DNA of 64,000 bases, taken from positions 10,256,012-10,320,011 of the forward strand of contig CM059623.1 in NCBI GenBank assembly GCA_030435675.1, given 5' to 3'. Below are positions 36,237 through 49,200 of this stretch, piece by piece (within the stretch, counting starts at the first letter, position 1; each line of letters opens with the position of its first letter). Source of the DNA: Steinernema hermaphroditum (Eukaryota; Nematoda; Chromadorea; Rhabditida; Steinernematidae). Both the position numbers and the translations under genes were made by a program. The notes below the pieces were generated by a model, which searched no databases, was not told the DNA's origin, and saw only the letters and a list, made by a program, of their open reading frames with translations.

Positions 36237-38967
36237 GAGGGGAAAATTCTGAAAAGCAGTCGAATGAGGGGACCACCGCGATTAGCAGTTTGTTACAGCG
36301 CGCACTGCTCGAGAGAACTTCGGCGGTGATAAAAGGGGGAGAAGGGCGAAGGACGGCGCCGCGACTCGGAAGAGCGGAAGCCAGCGACAATCAGACCACT
36401 TTCTAACCACAAAGCGGAGACACAAAATGGCGACGCGCCGGTTATAGTCTAGCTGGGGACCACGAACGGTCACTCCTGGGTCGGCCTTTGAAGATTCAGT
36501 TGAAGAATTGAGCTACGTAGCCGGAAGCAAAGTCGATGCACTTTCCTTGCAGATCTACAGGGAAGGGCAGAGAATGGGTGAGTGACTTGTTAAAGTGCAC
36601 GATTAAAGTTCAAAGGAAGGTGGGCAAGTAGATTCAGTTTTTTGAATGTTCTAAAGTCTGAAGTTAGTTTCCACTGATTTTGAATCTTGTAAATCTCGTG
36701 GTGTTTAGAAATGCGAAGGTGGATGGTAGCAGTCTTTGGACATGCCTTCTTTCCTAGGTTTCAGCTCCGGAAGCTAAGACATTCAGGCTATTTATCCGTG
36801 TAACTTCGTATTTCCTATCACGCCATGATCACACCTGTCAAATCAGCTTTATTTCGGTCACTTCGCTTCTTTGAGTTGGAATATAAAAAGTGAATTTACC
36901 CTCTAGATGAATCCTAACGAAACTAAAGGATGAAAAGTCATGTGAACTGTCCCAGAGATCTGGCCACTTCTGGTTAAAAATGTGGGAAAAGCAGAAGATC
37001 ATGATCGGATCCAATCGATCACCTTCAGTCGCCGTTTTATAAAAAGATGTTTGGGGGAAGCGCACTTTCGGGTCAGAAATCTGTTTTCTCAGAACGATGT
37101 AAATAACTTCTTATCAGGAAGTGTTATATTTACCCGTGCATTGTGTTACGAAATTATTGCCTCGGGCCAGAACATCACTTTAAAGAATACGACTAATCAA
37201 TAGAAACTAAGAACCAGAGGAGAGTATGGAATCTGGAACGACATCATACGATGACGGCTTGTAAATAAAGTTCTAGTTTTTTGATGGATCGCCTCGAGGA
37301 ATGTCTCCGCTGTTTGTCAGAACTCTGAAACCTGGAAACTCTGTTACACATATCTTCTCAGGCAAGTGATAATGGCACGTATGGCAGAAGCACATGTCTC
37401 GTCACGTGGTCAGACGAAACTGAGACACATAATAGAAAAAACTGTAAAGAAGACGTACTGAGTAAGGAAAAGAAAGTCGTGGTGTAGTTGGACAGAGTTT
37501 TAGGCGCCTTAAATTAAATAGGTTTTGTCAGTAGAGCATTCAAAAACGTTCCGAAGCAAACTGCGGATAAACGAGTGTAGTGTTTTGGTGTTGGGAATGG
37601 TCGTCTCGTGGACATAAAAGTTGTTTTAGATATCTCCCAGCCTCTTCACCGACTGAAATGCCAAACATGTACTCAAGCATCAAAGAATATCAAACCACTT
37701 CGACAGCTCGAAACTCTCTGTTTCCATCATCCACCATTACTCGCCTTCGCGCCATTGAAAATACCCTTCTGGTGCCATCGGAGGCACCCCTAAAGTGCTT
37801 CTCTCTGAGCCCCACAACTGTCCAAACAAAAACAGATCCCTGACAAAAAGACCCTCAAACACTAGAGTTCGCTTAAGGCACCCAGTACGTGGCCAGGGCA
37901 AAAGCCACGACCAGGGACAAAAAACGCCGTAGAGCTACCATATCGAAGACAAACAATATATTTTGTTATCAGCACCGGCGTCGTCGCCATCTTCAGGCGG
38001 GTCGCTGCCGATACCCAAGCCGCCGATCGCGATCAATCGATCGGAAGAACACGCGATGCGGGAATTGCGGAGAAGGGTGCTTTTGGGGTGCGTGGAGGCA
38101 GGGGCCGGCGATGCTAATGCTCTGGGGACGGGTGCACCGACGGAAGGGCAGACGCGTCGGGCGTCGTCTTAGGCATCAAAGCACAGCGCTCAGAGAACAC
38201 TGAAACATCGACGAGAAAGTGAGAGGGAAGGAAAGTGGCGACGTCTAGGAGGGGGAGGGGTGGAAGTGTCTTTGTTAGTTGAATCGATGATTTTTAAAAG
38301 TGAAACGTGAAACACGTTGCCACAAAATGTTTGAAGAAGGCAAGAAGTTAAGCACTATGCATCAGTAACAACATCGCTGAAAACAATGTTTATATGCACA
38401 AGTTTGCTCGACTATCCAGCAGTCCAAGAGCATCTCACAATTCGGGAACTCTGTCAAGATACAGGAGCTGGGGTCATTTTCTCGTTCACGGGTCGCCGTG
38501 TCAAATCACCGTCCAACGACAGTAAATGGAGAAATTTTTCGTTTATCAGAACTGCAATTGCATCCATCCTTGAATCCAGAATCCTGGAGATCCTTAAAAT
38601 AGTACATGTGCACCATGCGAATACGAATCTGTTCTATCGCTGTTCTCAAGAAACTGTTTTCCTCTTCTCATTTATCGGACCACAGCGCATTCATTAAATC
38701 GCGAAAAGGGGACATCTCTGAATCGACGTTCTGCAGAAGGGTGGGAAATTCGAGTTCGTTCGAAATTCAAAAAAATAGGTTTGAGACATTGAAAAAGTCG
38801 GATAATTTAACTTTGATTTAAATGATCCAGATGATCGGCGTAAACATCGGCTGTGAGTGTGGCGCCTCTAGCACTTCCTGGGCGAGAAGCGGAGAGGGGA
38901 GAACAGAGTGGCACATAATGTATTTGGATTACATGTACATACATGTGAATTGCCGTTTTGTGTAATG
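36237..38967 (+). other. 2.7-kb spacer with one exon-like segment
   Basis: Mostly AT-rich. About 37974-38172 stands out as GC-rich and coding-like on the plus strand: it follows an acceptor-like TTATCAG and reads PASSPSSGGSLPIPKPP...MRELRRRVLLGCVEAGAGDA to a stop at 38172. I could not find partner exons, so it is not called as a gene. The rest shows nothing. Confidence 0.3.
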
Positions 38968-40270
38968 TCACAAAGAATCTGAGTACTCCAACGTTTTCAG
39001 TTTCTGCATCGCTTCCCTCACAGCGATCTTCGCTCGAACAAGGACTTTCTCGAAGCGGGCTTCCAAGTAGGGGAACTCTTCCACCTCGGCGACCTGAAGA
39101 TTCATTTCCTGATAGACGAGCGAGTTGCAAAATTGAATCGTTTGATTAACGAAGATGTACTCGTAGCACCGCTTGACCTAAACAATCCTCTTTTGTATGG
39201 GTTTACCCAAAAGCAGCGTTACCCGCTTCAAGGTGAACGGAACCTCCACCTTCCTCTCTTTTAGAATATCCTCCAGAGTACGGTAGTATTCTGCAAAGAC
39301 GTCCTCCCAGTATCGAATGCGAACATCGCCATCCGTGCAGAGGACAAGTAGCCGGGTAAGATCCCAGGCTGGGTTGCCGGCATGCGCTCCTTGGAAATCA
39401 TAAACCCTTTCCAGTTTGTCCGAAGGGAAACCGTTCTCCATTTTCCACATGACGTTGTGGGTCCAGAGGTCGCCGTGGACGAGAACGGGGGAGATATCAA
39501 GGGTTTTGTGGAGCTTGTACTGGGAGAACGTCATGAAGTCGTTCTTGACGTGTTCGGAAAGGACTTCTGCTTCTTCTTCGAACACGCCTAGGAATGTACC
39601 GATGCCCATTGATAGTTGATACTCGCTCACCATCTCGAAGGCCCTTAAGCCTCAGCAAAGTTCTCAAAATGAACTCGTCTTGCGCAAGCATATCGTAGTT
39701 CGGCTTCTCGAATTCGGCCAGCCACGACTTGTCCTCCATCAGCAAGGAATGAGCCTGCATGCTGCCCACAAAACGAGCCAGTTCCAGCAGTTGGGGCACA
39801 CTGAGGCCCTGAGAGAAGTGGAAAGAAGTGCCTTTTCCCGAAAGACACTCCATAAGAAGGAAACCAGGTCTCTTTCCAGGCACAGGAGGTCCGCTATGGT
39901 ACACCACCGGAATAGGCAGAGGCGTTCGAGCGCCAAAGCGCGCGTAGAAGAGGCACTCTCTGTTGTGGAGGGTTTCGAGGAATCCATCCGTGACGGTAAC
40001 CTCCTCGAAGTCTTCCAGAACTCTGCCGCAGAGTTTCACGACCACTTCAAGCAGTTGTCCATTAGCGAAGGACGCAGTGATAAGGTAAACGTTGGCCAGA
40101 AAGCCATTTTCGCCAACAGCTTTGAGAGAAATCTAAACGTCTTTCAACGAAAGTCGATGAACAACAGGGCATGCCTTTTCCAGTTCCGCCTCCTTTTGAG
40201 CACGGTTGAAATCAGCACAGTATTCAGATAGTTCAGAGAGAATCCAGGCGTTGTCGAATGGGAACTCCAT
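38968..40270 (-). CDS. CHK-kinase-like (choline-kinase-fold) protein
   Basis: Belongs to the nematode- and insect-expanded CHK/EcKinase-like group with the aminoglycoside/choline kinase fold; small-molecule phosphorylation is inferred from the fold, substrate unknown. Exons 40270..40175, 40132..39631, 39587..39223 and 39177..38968 give 390 aa. Visible: GENGFLANVYLI nucleotide-binding loop, VVVKL lysine strand, PGFLLMECLSGKG hinge, the catalytic loop VLVHGDLWTHNVMW (Asp239, Asn244), and VYDFQGAHAGNPAWDL, where DFQ replaces DFG as usual for this family. Intron 1 is best modelled with a GC donor (AAAAG|GCATGC ... GTTTAG, 42 nt). A 3-codon alternative exists there. Confidence 0.88.
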
Positions 40271-41839
40271 GTTCCCAAAGAAGAAGTCGGCGACAGAACG
40301 CCGAAAAACACTTATTAAATACACGGAAACAGTGCGTTCTGCGTGAGATTGCGCAATAGGTCGTCACAAGGGGAGGACTCCTCTGAGCAAGTAATCGCCA
40401 ATGAGGCGAAAGAGTGTCTCTACAAATAAGGGCGAGGCGCTTCGGGACTCGTCAGGATCACTGCCACCAGATTGCACCACATTTTCGTTGTGTGGGTGGC
40501 TTCTCTGTATTGGTTGTGACCGGTGACATCATCTGTTTACATCGGTTTCGTTAATTGTGTTTAGCCATGGAATAGCAACACACCCTCTTCTACAGGTCTT
40601 TTCCGTCCGAGGAGGTCTCAATCTGCGAGGCGATCTTGATTGAAATAAACCGGAGGATAAGGATTTTGATGACTGTGCAAATGAATAAATTGGTCATTAG
40701 AATGATAAACTGCAGAAACCAGAAGATGACATGTGGTATGCTTCTCAGCAAGTTCTCAGCGCACAAAAATCTTCCGTGAGAAAATAAGTTGACTTTATCG
40801 GCTGGTATGCTGCAGTCGCGCGATTCTAAAGAGAACGGTCACGGTAAAGTCGTCGGCGCCGATTCGTTGACCCCTCGTTGCCCCCGCCATGAACATCATT
40901 CTCCAGGTGGACGGCTGAGAATGGGTCGTGAATCCAGTTTGCATCCGTGGTTTTGTCGGTTCATTTTTCACGGAGGTGTCAAAAAACAGACACATCGCTT
41001 TGCACTTTGCAAAAGTTGTCGTTTGAGTGTGAACGTTTCCCGGTGGTTCCACAGCGAAGCGGCAAAGCGTCAAATTTGAATTTTCGTTTCTGTCTGCGTC
41101 TCACTCGGACACTCGCTCGCGTTGTTGTCCTCTGCACGACCACCGTCTACTCTGGCTAGTGTCGCTGGTGGGTGGACGTGAAGACGGTCGGCTCGTGTCG
41201 CCGTGTCTAAAATTCTGACGCTTTCTGTTTTGTCTTGACGTCTGACTAATCGCGATCGATCATTGCGTTGGAGTTTGTCGATGTGGAAGAAGGTCGCCGC
41301 TGGCTTGTGCGCCGTTTTTTCCGCTAGACGATTTCGCATATCTTGACGCTTGTTATTCGTTCGTCTCTATGCAGGTTATCTCAGCACACGTCCTATATCA
41401 CTTTTGCTGAATGATCTGCAAAGAAACCTTCGGCGTACTTGATTCTGCAAAATTTACTGTTCGCTGAAATTGTTTTTTGCACGTGTTTGCTACATGAATT
41501 TAGTCCTTGGGCTTTCATTTGACTCCGATTGCTTTTGAGCCGATCGGGTGCGATAGTCAAGAGATACATTGCGTGGCGTAAATTCAGCATCAGCACCACC
41601 AAATAAATGCTACGTGTGCAGCGCTCTCTCTTTCCCTCGTGTGCAGCTCATTTCATGACGACGCCGTTTTTGCAAGCGTGTGCTCCGATGCATCTCATAT
41701 ATAATGCTCTGAAATTTATATCGACGTCGGCTTTGTACACGTGTACTTATCTACCGCCGTGCAATTCTACGGTTTTTAATCAATTGTCGTCATGACTTAT
41801 TGATCCTCAGTTCTTCATTTTTGCAGATAATAGCCAGTC
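40271..41839 (+). other. spacer and LRRC59-like 5' region
   Basis: Divergent promoter region. Frames at 40789-41159 and 41070-41339 are unspliced and unrecognised. A TTTTTGCAG acceptor lies 14 bp before the LRRC59-like ATG, so a 5' UTR intron or trans-splice site is likely. No gene is called. Confidence 0.4.
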
Positions 41840-43582
41840 ATGCCTATCAATTTTACGGTTGCTGAGCTTAAGAAACTGATTGGCCCACGAAAAGAGCTCA
41901 ACCTCAATGCGAAGGGAATTAACTACTTGGATGATGCTGATGTTGAGAAGCTCGCTCAGTTGAATAACTCCGTGGAACGCCTTGATCTGAGCGACAATCG
42001 TTTGGATTCCATTCCGGAGTCGCTATGTACCAAGTTAAATGGATTAGTCGCTCTCGACGTCCGCGCGAATAACCTGACTATGCTCCCTGCAAACATCGGA
42101 AAGATGTCAAGGTTGAAGTATTTGGATGCCTACGGCAATGACCTCACTGTATGCTTTTGTATACTTTGCTTCAAAAATTCCAGCCTTCATATTTTAGGAC
42201 CTACCGAACTCACTGTCCAAGCTCTCTTATTTGTCGCATCTTGAGCTGGCAAACAATAGATTCGATGGAGCACTTAAGGAGTTCATGAACAAGGACGAAA
42301 ATGAAGTGCTACCTCCACAGAAGTTTGCTGCAAAGTTGCGCGCATTTTTAGAAGAACGCGCACGTGCACAGAACGCTGATAAGCAGAAGCAAGAAAAAAC
42401 CCGACAAACTGCTGCGCCATCAGTTGTCACTGAGCAACTCACTGCTCGAAATGGCAAGAAAGCCAAGAATAAGGTGAAGAAGCAGCAGAAGGCTGCTGAA
42501 CCCGAGCATGCTTACTCTAGTGACAGCTCAACGGGTAGACGTCCTCAGCGGCCAGATGGCACTAGACCACGCTCCCGTTGTTGTAAGTGTTATTCTCCGT
42601 CTATTTCTAACTTTCTCTGTTATTCTGTCCGTCTGTCCGGTCCCTCTGTTCCTTTCACGCTCACCTTCTATGGTTAGTACCGCACATGAGACACTTGCAA
42701 TTTATGCTCGTAAACTACGCTGACTCCCGGAACGATCACTCAGGGGAACTGTGCGGTGCCGGGTGAATTTTGAAATGCGGCTTTGCAATCGACCTATCGC
42801 GCTTGCGAGGTCATTTTCGTTTCCCGCTCTGTTGTCCTCGCGTTTTCGTCGTTTTTGGTTTAGGCTGCCATGTTCTAAAAGTGTTTTTTTTTTCAGCACC
42901 AGTCATGGGTTTCGTCAAGGATGTCATGAAGATCAGCCTTATCATGGCGTTTGTGGTGGCAACATTCGCTGGCTATGCATTCTATAGAAATTGCACGGAC
43001 AAGCAGAGGTACCTTGCCAATACTGCTGGTTTCTGCGCGGACGCAACGAAACTCGTCAAGAAGGGAGAAATCTCCGACACGCTGTGGAAGAACACCAACG
43101 CTGCCGGGCAACAGCTGTTCATTGTATCCATGAATGAAGCGATCAAATTCAAGAACTACGCCGCCTCGAGCCAGTTTGGTCACGCTGTTCAATCGTACGC
43201 TCAACGTGCCTGGACCTACACAGTTGATATCCTTCTCAAAGCTAGACAATTCTTAGCTAATTTGGTATGTTTGTTATATCAATGAGACCTTAACTTGTTT
43301 TTTTAGCTTGCGCACGTCGTGGATTGGTACGATCACGAAGGACAGCAGATCTTCGGAGAATTCGTTGAACGGGCTAAGGTTGCTGGCAAGATTGCCCTGG
43401 AAGTTTTCCGTGACGTGTCAAAGTTCGTTTATGGTAGGATTGAACGATATTCTCAGACAAACGTTATGCGCTTCATTTTAGCCAAGGCCGTGGATGTTGC
43501 CCATTGGGTCTATGACGCCTCCCTTCTCCTCGTCAACGATTCCGAAAAGTTCATCGAGAAGGTTCAGAAGCTATACAGCTAG
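41840..43582 (+). CDS. LRRC59-like leucine-rich-repeat, coiled-coil ER membrane protein
   Basis: LRRC59 is a tail-anchored ER/ribosome-associated protein. Exons 41840..42148, 42198..42582, 42897..43264 and 43307..43582 give 445 aa. The N-terminal about 150 residues carry four to five LRRs (VERLDLSDNRLDSIPESL, LVALDVRANNLTMLP, LKYLDAYGNDLTDLP, LSHLELANNRF). A basic, charged stretch follows (EERARAQNADKQKQEKTR, KKAKNKVKKQQK), then one strong membrane segment (ISLIMAFVVATFAGYAFY). After that comes a lumenal region of about 190 residues that is much longer than the short tail of vertebrate LRRC59, rich in amphipathic helices (AKVAGKIALEVFRDVSK). The 314-nt third intron is the longest. Convergent with MIF. 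Confidence 0.82.
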
Positions 43583-43791
43583 ATGGCTAGCTTCCCTCGT
43601 TCCCGGTAATACGGTTCCGAACTGCATCGCTCAGTTTGTCATATTTATTTTTACGTATCCTGTTCTTCGATGTATTGTGTTGCGTAATTCGTTAATCTAA
43701 TTTTTATAAAAAACCTGGTGATTTAGTTCTGTTTGATGGCAATGTGTTATCATGATAAGGGTCTAGGCTGTGGAAGTCCGCTTGAATTGTC

Positions 43792-44311
43792 TTAACGGAG
43801 GGTGGATCCATTCAGTGCGAGGTTCTGGCCATTGACGTCGAAAAACTCAATGAAGATTCTGGAAATAGTTGCTTTGAGCAAAGTCCATTTGCCTACTGAG
43901 CGTTACCTCGATGAATCAACGCCGAGCTGCTCCGAAAGAACCTTCGTGAGAACTGCGGCCCCGGCGTTGTTGGATTCTTTGGAGATTGCTCCAATGGAGC
44001 GGATTTGCATAAGAGCGCATGGGTCAGATGTGCCCGAGAAGCACATGTTCTTGCCGGGGTTAAGTTGGACCATGACGTACTGAAAAAAGACACTATTCGT
44101 TGTAGACTGTGTCTCTAGCGTTGGTTTAGACATGCCAATCGGCGTTTTTGATGTCTAATTGTCTAGTTGGTGTCTAATTGTCTAGGCGAACTTTAAAACA
44201 GTGGCTTACGGTTTCGGGTTTCTTAAGGCATTTGGCGACGTTCTCCGAAATGGTCTTCGCCACGGAGGGGTCGACCTCCTTGACGTTCGTGTCGACTGTC
44301 ACAACGGGCAT
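43792..44311 (-). CDS. macrophage migration inhibitory factor (MIF/D-dopachrome tautomerase family)
   Basis: Small homotrimeric tautomerase superfamily protein. Exons 44311..44210, 44079..43907 and 43858..43792 give 113 aa, the standard MIF length (about 115). The N-terminus MPVVTVDTN supplies the catalytic Pro directly after Met. The central MQIRSIGAISKESN block and the C-terminal IFIEFFDVNGQNLALNGSTL are typical. The sequence lacks the CXXC oxidoreductase motif of human MIF, so it is closer to the DDT/nematode MIF-2 type. The ATG sits one base after a TTTGCAG acceptor, pointing to trans-splicing or a 5' intron. Confidence 0.93.
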
Positions 44312-46245
44312 TCTGCAAACCAACGAGTGAGGACGCAAATTCGGAGTGAGAGTGTGGCTAACGGCACGTAACCGATATCGCCAATGGAAACTGGTTCTGG
44401 TAGTAACAAACAACTTCTAAATCAGCTTGGAGTACAGTGAATTTGAAGATGGATTGACAAGACAACGAGTTGTCCTCGTCTAAATAATCTCTGCAAGGAC
44501 TCTGTCAATACCCTCAGCATTCTTCTAACTACAACGTGAAGCGCACCAAATCACAATGGAATCTCTTACAAATGTAATCGTCCAAAAACGCTCAAAAAGG
44601 ACTGGACTTCTCATGTGGGAGTGAGAGGACTCATTTATTGATAAGAGGAGCGCGGAAGAAGGCAGCAGCTGGTCGAGCTTTTGACTTCTCTGCTCGCGCC
44701 GAAAATGATACTCAGAGGAAGAGATCGTGGCACGAGAGGAGGGCGACAGAGACACGCGTCGCGCTGCTGCTGTCGTCCGTCGCGGCCACCGAATCGACCT
44801 CCATCCTCTCCAGGCGAGAGCTTTTTGTAGACTCAGACTCTAAAAAGTGCCTGACTGTCTCTAATTAGATGAAATGTCTACATTCAGCAGTCTATCTGTG
44901 TGACAGTCTTTGCAGTCTGACAAACAAACCTCTTTTTCGCTGTCTCTTCCGTCAATTTCGATCGTCTATTCGCTGCGTGTGGGCCTCTGGAATATGCTAA
45001 TTGCGCGACTCGTCGGTTCTTCGGTTTTCAACGATGTGAAAGCCGAGGTTGTTTGCTTCGGGCTGCGGCGATATCGATCGTTTTTTGCACGCTTTGTCAC
45101 AATGCGCAGCGACAGTTCGGGTTTTTAGGTTCGCGTGCTCGGGTGCGGCTACTTCTTTATGTCGTCGTCGTTGACGGTGACGCTATACTTCTAGAGTCTT
45201 TCGATCCCATATTTTCATCAACTTCTTTGCCAAACTTATGATTTTTCTTCGTGTTTTCCCTTTAATGGTCTCTGGACTCAAAGATTCTGATCTTGTTTTG
45301 GTGGAGAACTGGAGAAGGTTTATTTAGAATGTTATACCCTTGACGCATGAAATAGGACGTGGCTGTCGTTTCCGTGAATTGCTAAAGACACTTTGCAGAT
45401 TGCAAATTATAACCTTGAAGGCTTGGTTCTTACGTGGAACAGAGGCAATCCGAGGAAGTCTCTGTTTACTATCGGACATTTAGCGTTGTTTATACATCTC
45501 CAACAGTAAAGCGTTCGTTTCCAAAAACAGTCACTTCTGCCAGCTGAAAAACGATTTCCTGGATTTGTGAATTATTCAGCGGTGTGACGGCAAACGTGGC
45601 GAGTTTGAAGCTCCAAAAGCTTCCCTGCTCCAAAAGCTTCCCGCCAACTTCCTGCCCAGCCGAACTCCGAATTTTACTGTAAAATTTGAAAATTTCTGCA
45701 AATTTATCCAATTTCTGGGACATCGGATTGTGCTCGGGTGCCGAAAGTTGTCGTGCAGGAGCCGCTAGGAACTCAATAATGTGTGAAGAGTGCTTATTGA
45801 TCGTAGCTGGAAATTATAGGCGCGCTCCTCAGCACGGGTGGAGTTCAGCGCTCGGAGAAGGGCTTGGAGAAGCACTTTGCATGATTTCTGGAAATGTTCT
45901 CGATCCATGTCGCGCGGCGCTACTTGCCTAATCTCCTAATCTTCGGTCGAACTCCAAAAAAGTCGACCTACCACATTGCGTTCCGTGTTGTGTGATTTTC
46001 AGTCAGCGTACGTCCGATCAACGTTCGATGTAATGCTGAACCCCTACTTCCGGCCGGGGGATGTCCGTAGGACTTTTCGGAGAAGTCACATTTCTGTTTG
46101 ATCTGTATCATACCGCGATTTTCCTGTGCGCTTCGATTTTTCGTACTAATGTTTACGATCGTGTGTACTTTACGGGTGCACGTGCTGTATTCTGACGTAC
46201 TTTTACTTCTAATTTGTGTTGCCTTTGCTGATGTGTCTTTTGCAG
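44312..46245. other. 1.9-kb spacer with one small candidate frame
   Basis: Between divergent MIF and CNOT3. The only protein-like item is the minus-strand frame 45723..45490 (see findings). Two copies of TGTCTAATTGTCTAG lie just downstream in MIF intron 1. Otherwise nothing is recognisable. Confidence 0.4.
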
Positions 46246-49200
46246 ATGGCGGAAAAACGCAAACTTCTAAACGAGATCGAAAAATGCTTCAAAAAGGTAA
46301 GATTTGGAAGTTTACAGCCCGATTTTCAGTTTGCTGATTGCAGATCGACGAAGGTGTCGAAGAGTTCGAGGCCATCATGCAGAAGATGCATGAGGCGAAC
46401 AGTGACAACCAGCGCGAGAAATGCCAAGACGATCTCAAAAAGGAAATCAAGAAGCTGCAAAGGTTAAGAGACCAAATCAAGGGCTGGCAGAACTCGTCCG
46501 AGATCAAAGTCAGTTCCCGATCTTCGAGCGAATGCTGTACGAGTGTATTTCAGGACAAAGATAAGCTGATCCAGTATAGGAAAATTATCGAGCACCGCAT
46601 GGAGCAGTTCAAAGATATTGAACGGGAAAACAAGACGAAGCCGCACAGCAAGCAAGGTCTTTGTGCAGAGGAGAAGCTCGACCCTCGTGAGAAGGAGAAG
46701 TTCGAAACTAACGAATGGTTGAGGACTCAGATCAAGCACTTGGAAGAAGAGAAAGATAAAGCCGAGGCACTCGTAGAGACTCTTGCATCAAGCGAATCCG
46801 GCGGCCGGCGGAAAGGCAAGAAGGGTGACAACGCCAAAAACAAGGAGAACGATGTGAGGACCTTGCGTTTTTTGCCGTTGAACCTATGCAAGTTATTTAG
46901 AAGCGCATCGAGGAATTGAAGCACCAGATCGAGAGAATATCGTTCCATATTTCGAATCTCGAAGTGTGTATGCGGCTCGTTGATAACGATACCTTGCAAA
47001 GTTCAACTGTGATGGAAAGTTTGAAAGACGCGATGGAGACATACATTGAATCCTTCGATCCTGACAGTGATATGACTCCTACCGAAAACGACCCTGAAGG
47101 TGGCGGAAAGCTGTTGAATTTGAAGGAACTCATGTGAGATTTTGCAGATATCTACGAGGAATTCAACCTGTCAGCGTTCGCTACGCAGCTAAGCGGGCTC
47201 ACTGTGGGTACCGGGGAAGATGACAAGTGTTCAGTCACGGAGAACGGCCTGGGCAGCCCTACTCCTATGCCTAAGGAGCTTGATGAGAGCAAACAGCGGC
47301 ACAGCAGCGGAAGTAGTGCAAGCAATCGGGATAGGCCGGTCCCGAGCACTCCGCTCAAATTGGCTAAGTAAGTGCTTATTTCCCTCTCTTCAGTTTCTTT
47401 GCTTCAAACTGATATGGTCATTAGGGATGATCACGTAGGCTGTGCTTTCGTGCGTAGAGTCGAGAAGTTACTGACACCTAATGGCTTTATTTGCTGCGCT
47501 CGACGCCGGCGCCATTGATCGGATGTTTGGAAAAACGCCATATGGGCGGCAGCGAACGCGGCACTCGCTCCCGCGCGCGCCAGTCAACTGCGAGAGTGTC
47601 ATGTTCTCTCAGTGCGCCGCCGAAGCAGAATAATGGTCACATTGTTTTGGCTAAGCATTAATTTCACATGCCCGTGGGAAGAATCTACGACGTGTCTTTC
47701 GCGTCAATTGTTATGCAGCCTGCATTCTTGTTTGCGCGTTTTATGGCGACGTCACTGGTGTGGGCTTTCCGTCCCCATTTTCTATACCAACCGCATAGAG
47801 CAGATGACTGACAGGAACACTGTTTGCTTGCGCGCCTCATGCCTCGATCGATTTTGTACATGTCGTGTGCTGCTCGACTGACCACAGCCCGCGTAATTTT
47901 CCGCCAACTATAAGTGTGTTAGTACCCTGCCCGGGGCGTTTTTGTGGTTTACGTTCGCTGTCCCGTTGCGACTATCGAAATCGAGCGCATTCATAAATTA
48001 CACATTCAGTGGTTCATGTGCGAGGCTCTGCGGTTCAAGTCGCTGTACACTTGAACGTGTTCATCCCCGGATGAAGCGCCTGCTCTATTGATATTTTATT
48101 GTCTATGTATCAGGAATCTTTTGTCGGCGCAGTTGGTATTTTCACAATCGTGCAGACGGGAAATGGCTTACGTTGCCTCATGGCAATGCATAGAATGGCA
48201 GGTTCTCTAACGACCATATCTAGTTTGAAGCAAAGACAGTTTTTTAAATTATGGTTTGCTTTTTTCGGCTACCTTCGCTAATTGTTCTGTTTTAGCCAAG
48301 CGAGTGGAGAAAGCTCGTCCCTTTCTTCACCTCCGCCGCAAACGCCTCCTCCACCGCCTCCAGGGATTCCATATAATTGTGTAGCTGCTGGCAAGGTGCA
48401 CTCTGACAATGCCCCTCCTTCTGTTCCGGCGTCCACTGCGTCGTCCGAAGCATCCATTCCTGCACAAACTCCTCCTGCTTCGAAGCCTTCTCTGATCGCT
48501 CAAGCGTCGTCGTCAATTCCGGATGTGCCTTCAAGTTCTGAGGTCTTTGATTCTCCCGAACCGAGCGAGATCGAGCCGCCCAAGCCAAGGGCTGTCCTGC
48601 GAAGCACAACGGCACCCGCTGAAGTCCTGCTGGCTTGTGTACCGCCGTCCACAGCGCCGTCCGAAGCAGTGGTACCACCTCCAGCTCTCGTGCTCCCGAT
48701 GGGTTCTTCCAACGCTCCAGCTTCTTCGTCAATTCCTGATGTGCCTTCGAGCTCAGAAGTGTTTGACTCCCGAGAGCCGAGTGAAATAGATCAGGCTACA
48801 TTGAGGAACGTTCTCCGCAGTACGACGGAGCCCGTCAACAACGAGCCCAAGACTGTGCGTCATCCTCGTGGCTTCACGTGCTAATCCTGCTCGTTCTAGG
48901 CGCATATTCCATCGTGGTTGGGTGCTTCTCCGCTCGGGAGAGCCGCACACCAGCCTGAACAAGACCAGTGCTTGCACATGCTGGAGCATGCTCATCAACG
49001 GATGCCTTACGCCATGGATGCTGAGAAGCCGAGAGCTTACTTGCCAAAGATGCCATGTATGGTGCCAAACTACTACCCGCAGACGCCCCCAACGAATGCG
49101 GACACCATGGAATACTACTTGAGACTGTCGCCAGAGACACTTTTCTTCGCTTTCTACTACATGGAAGGCTCGAGAGCGCAGCTGCTGGCAGCAAAAGCCT

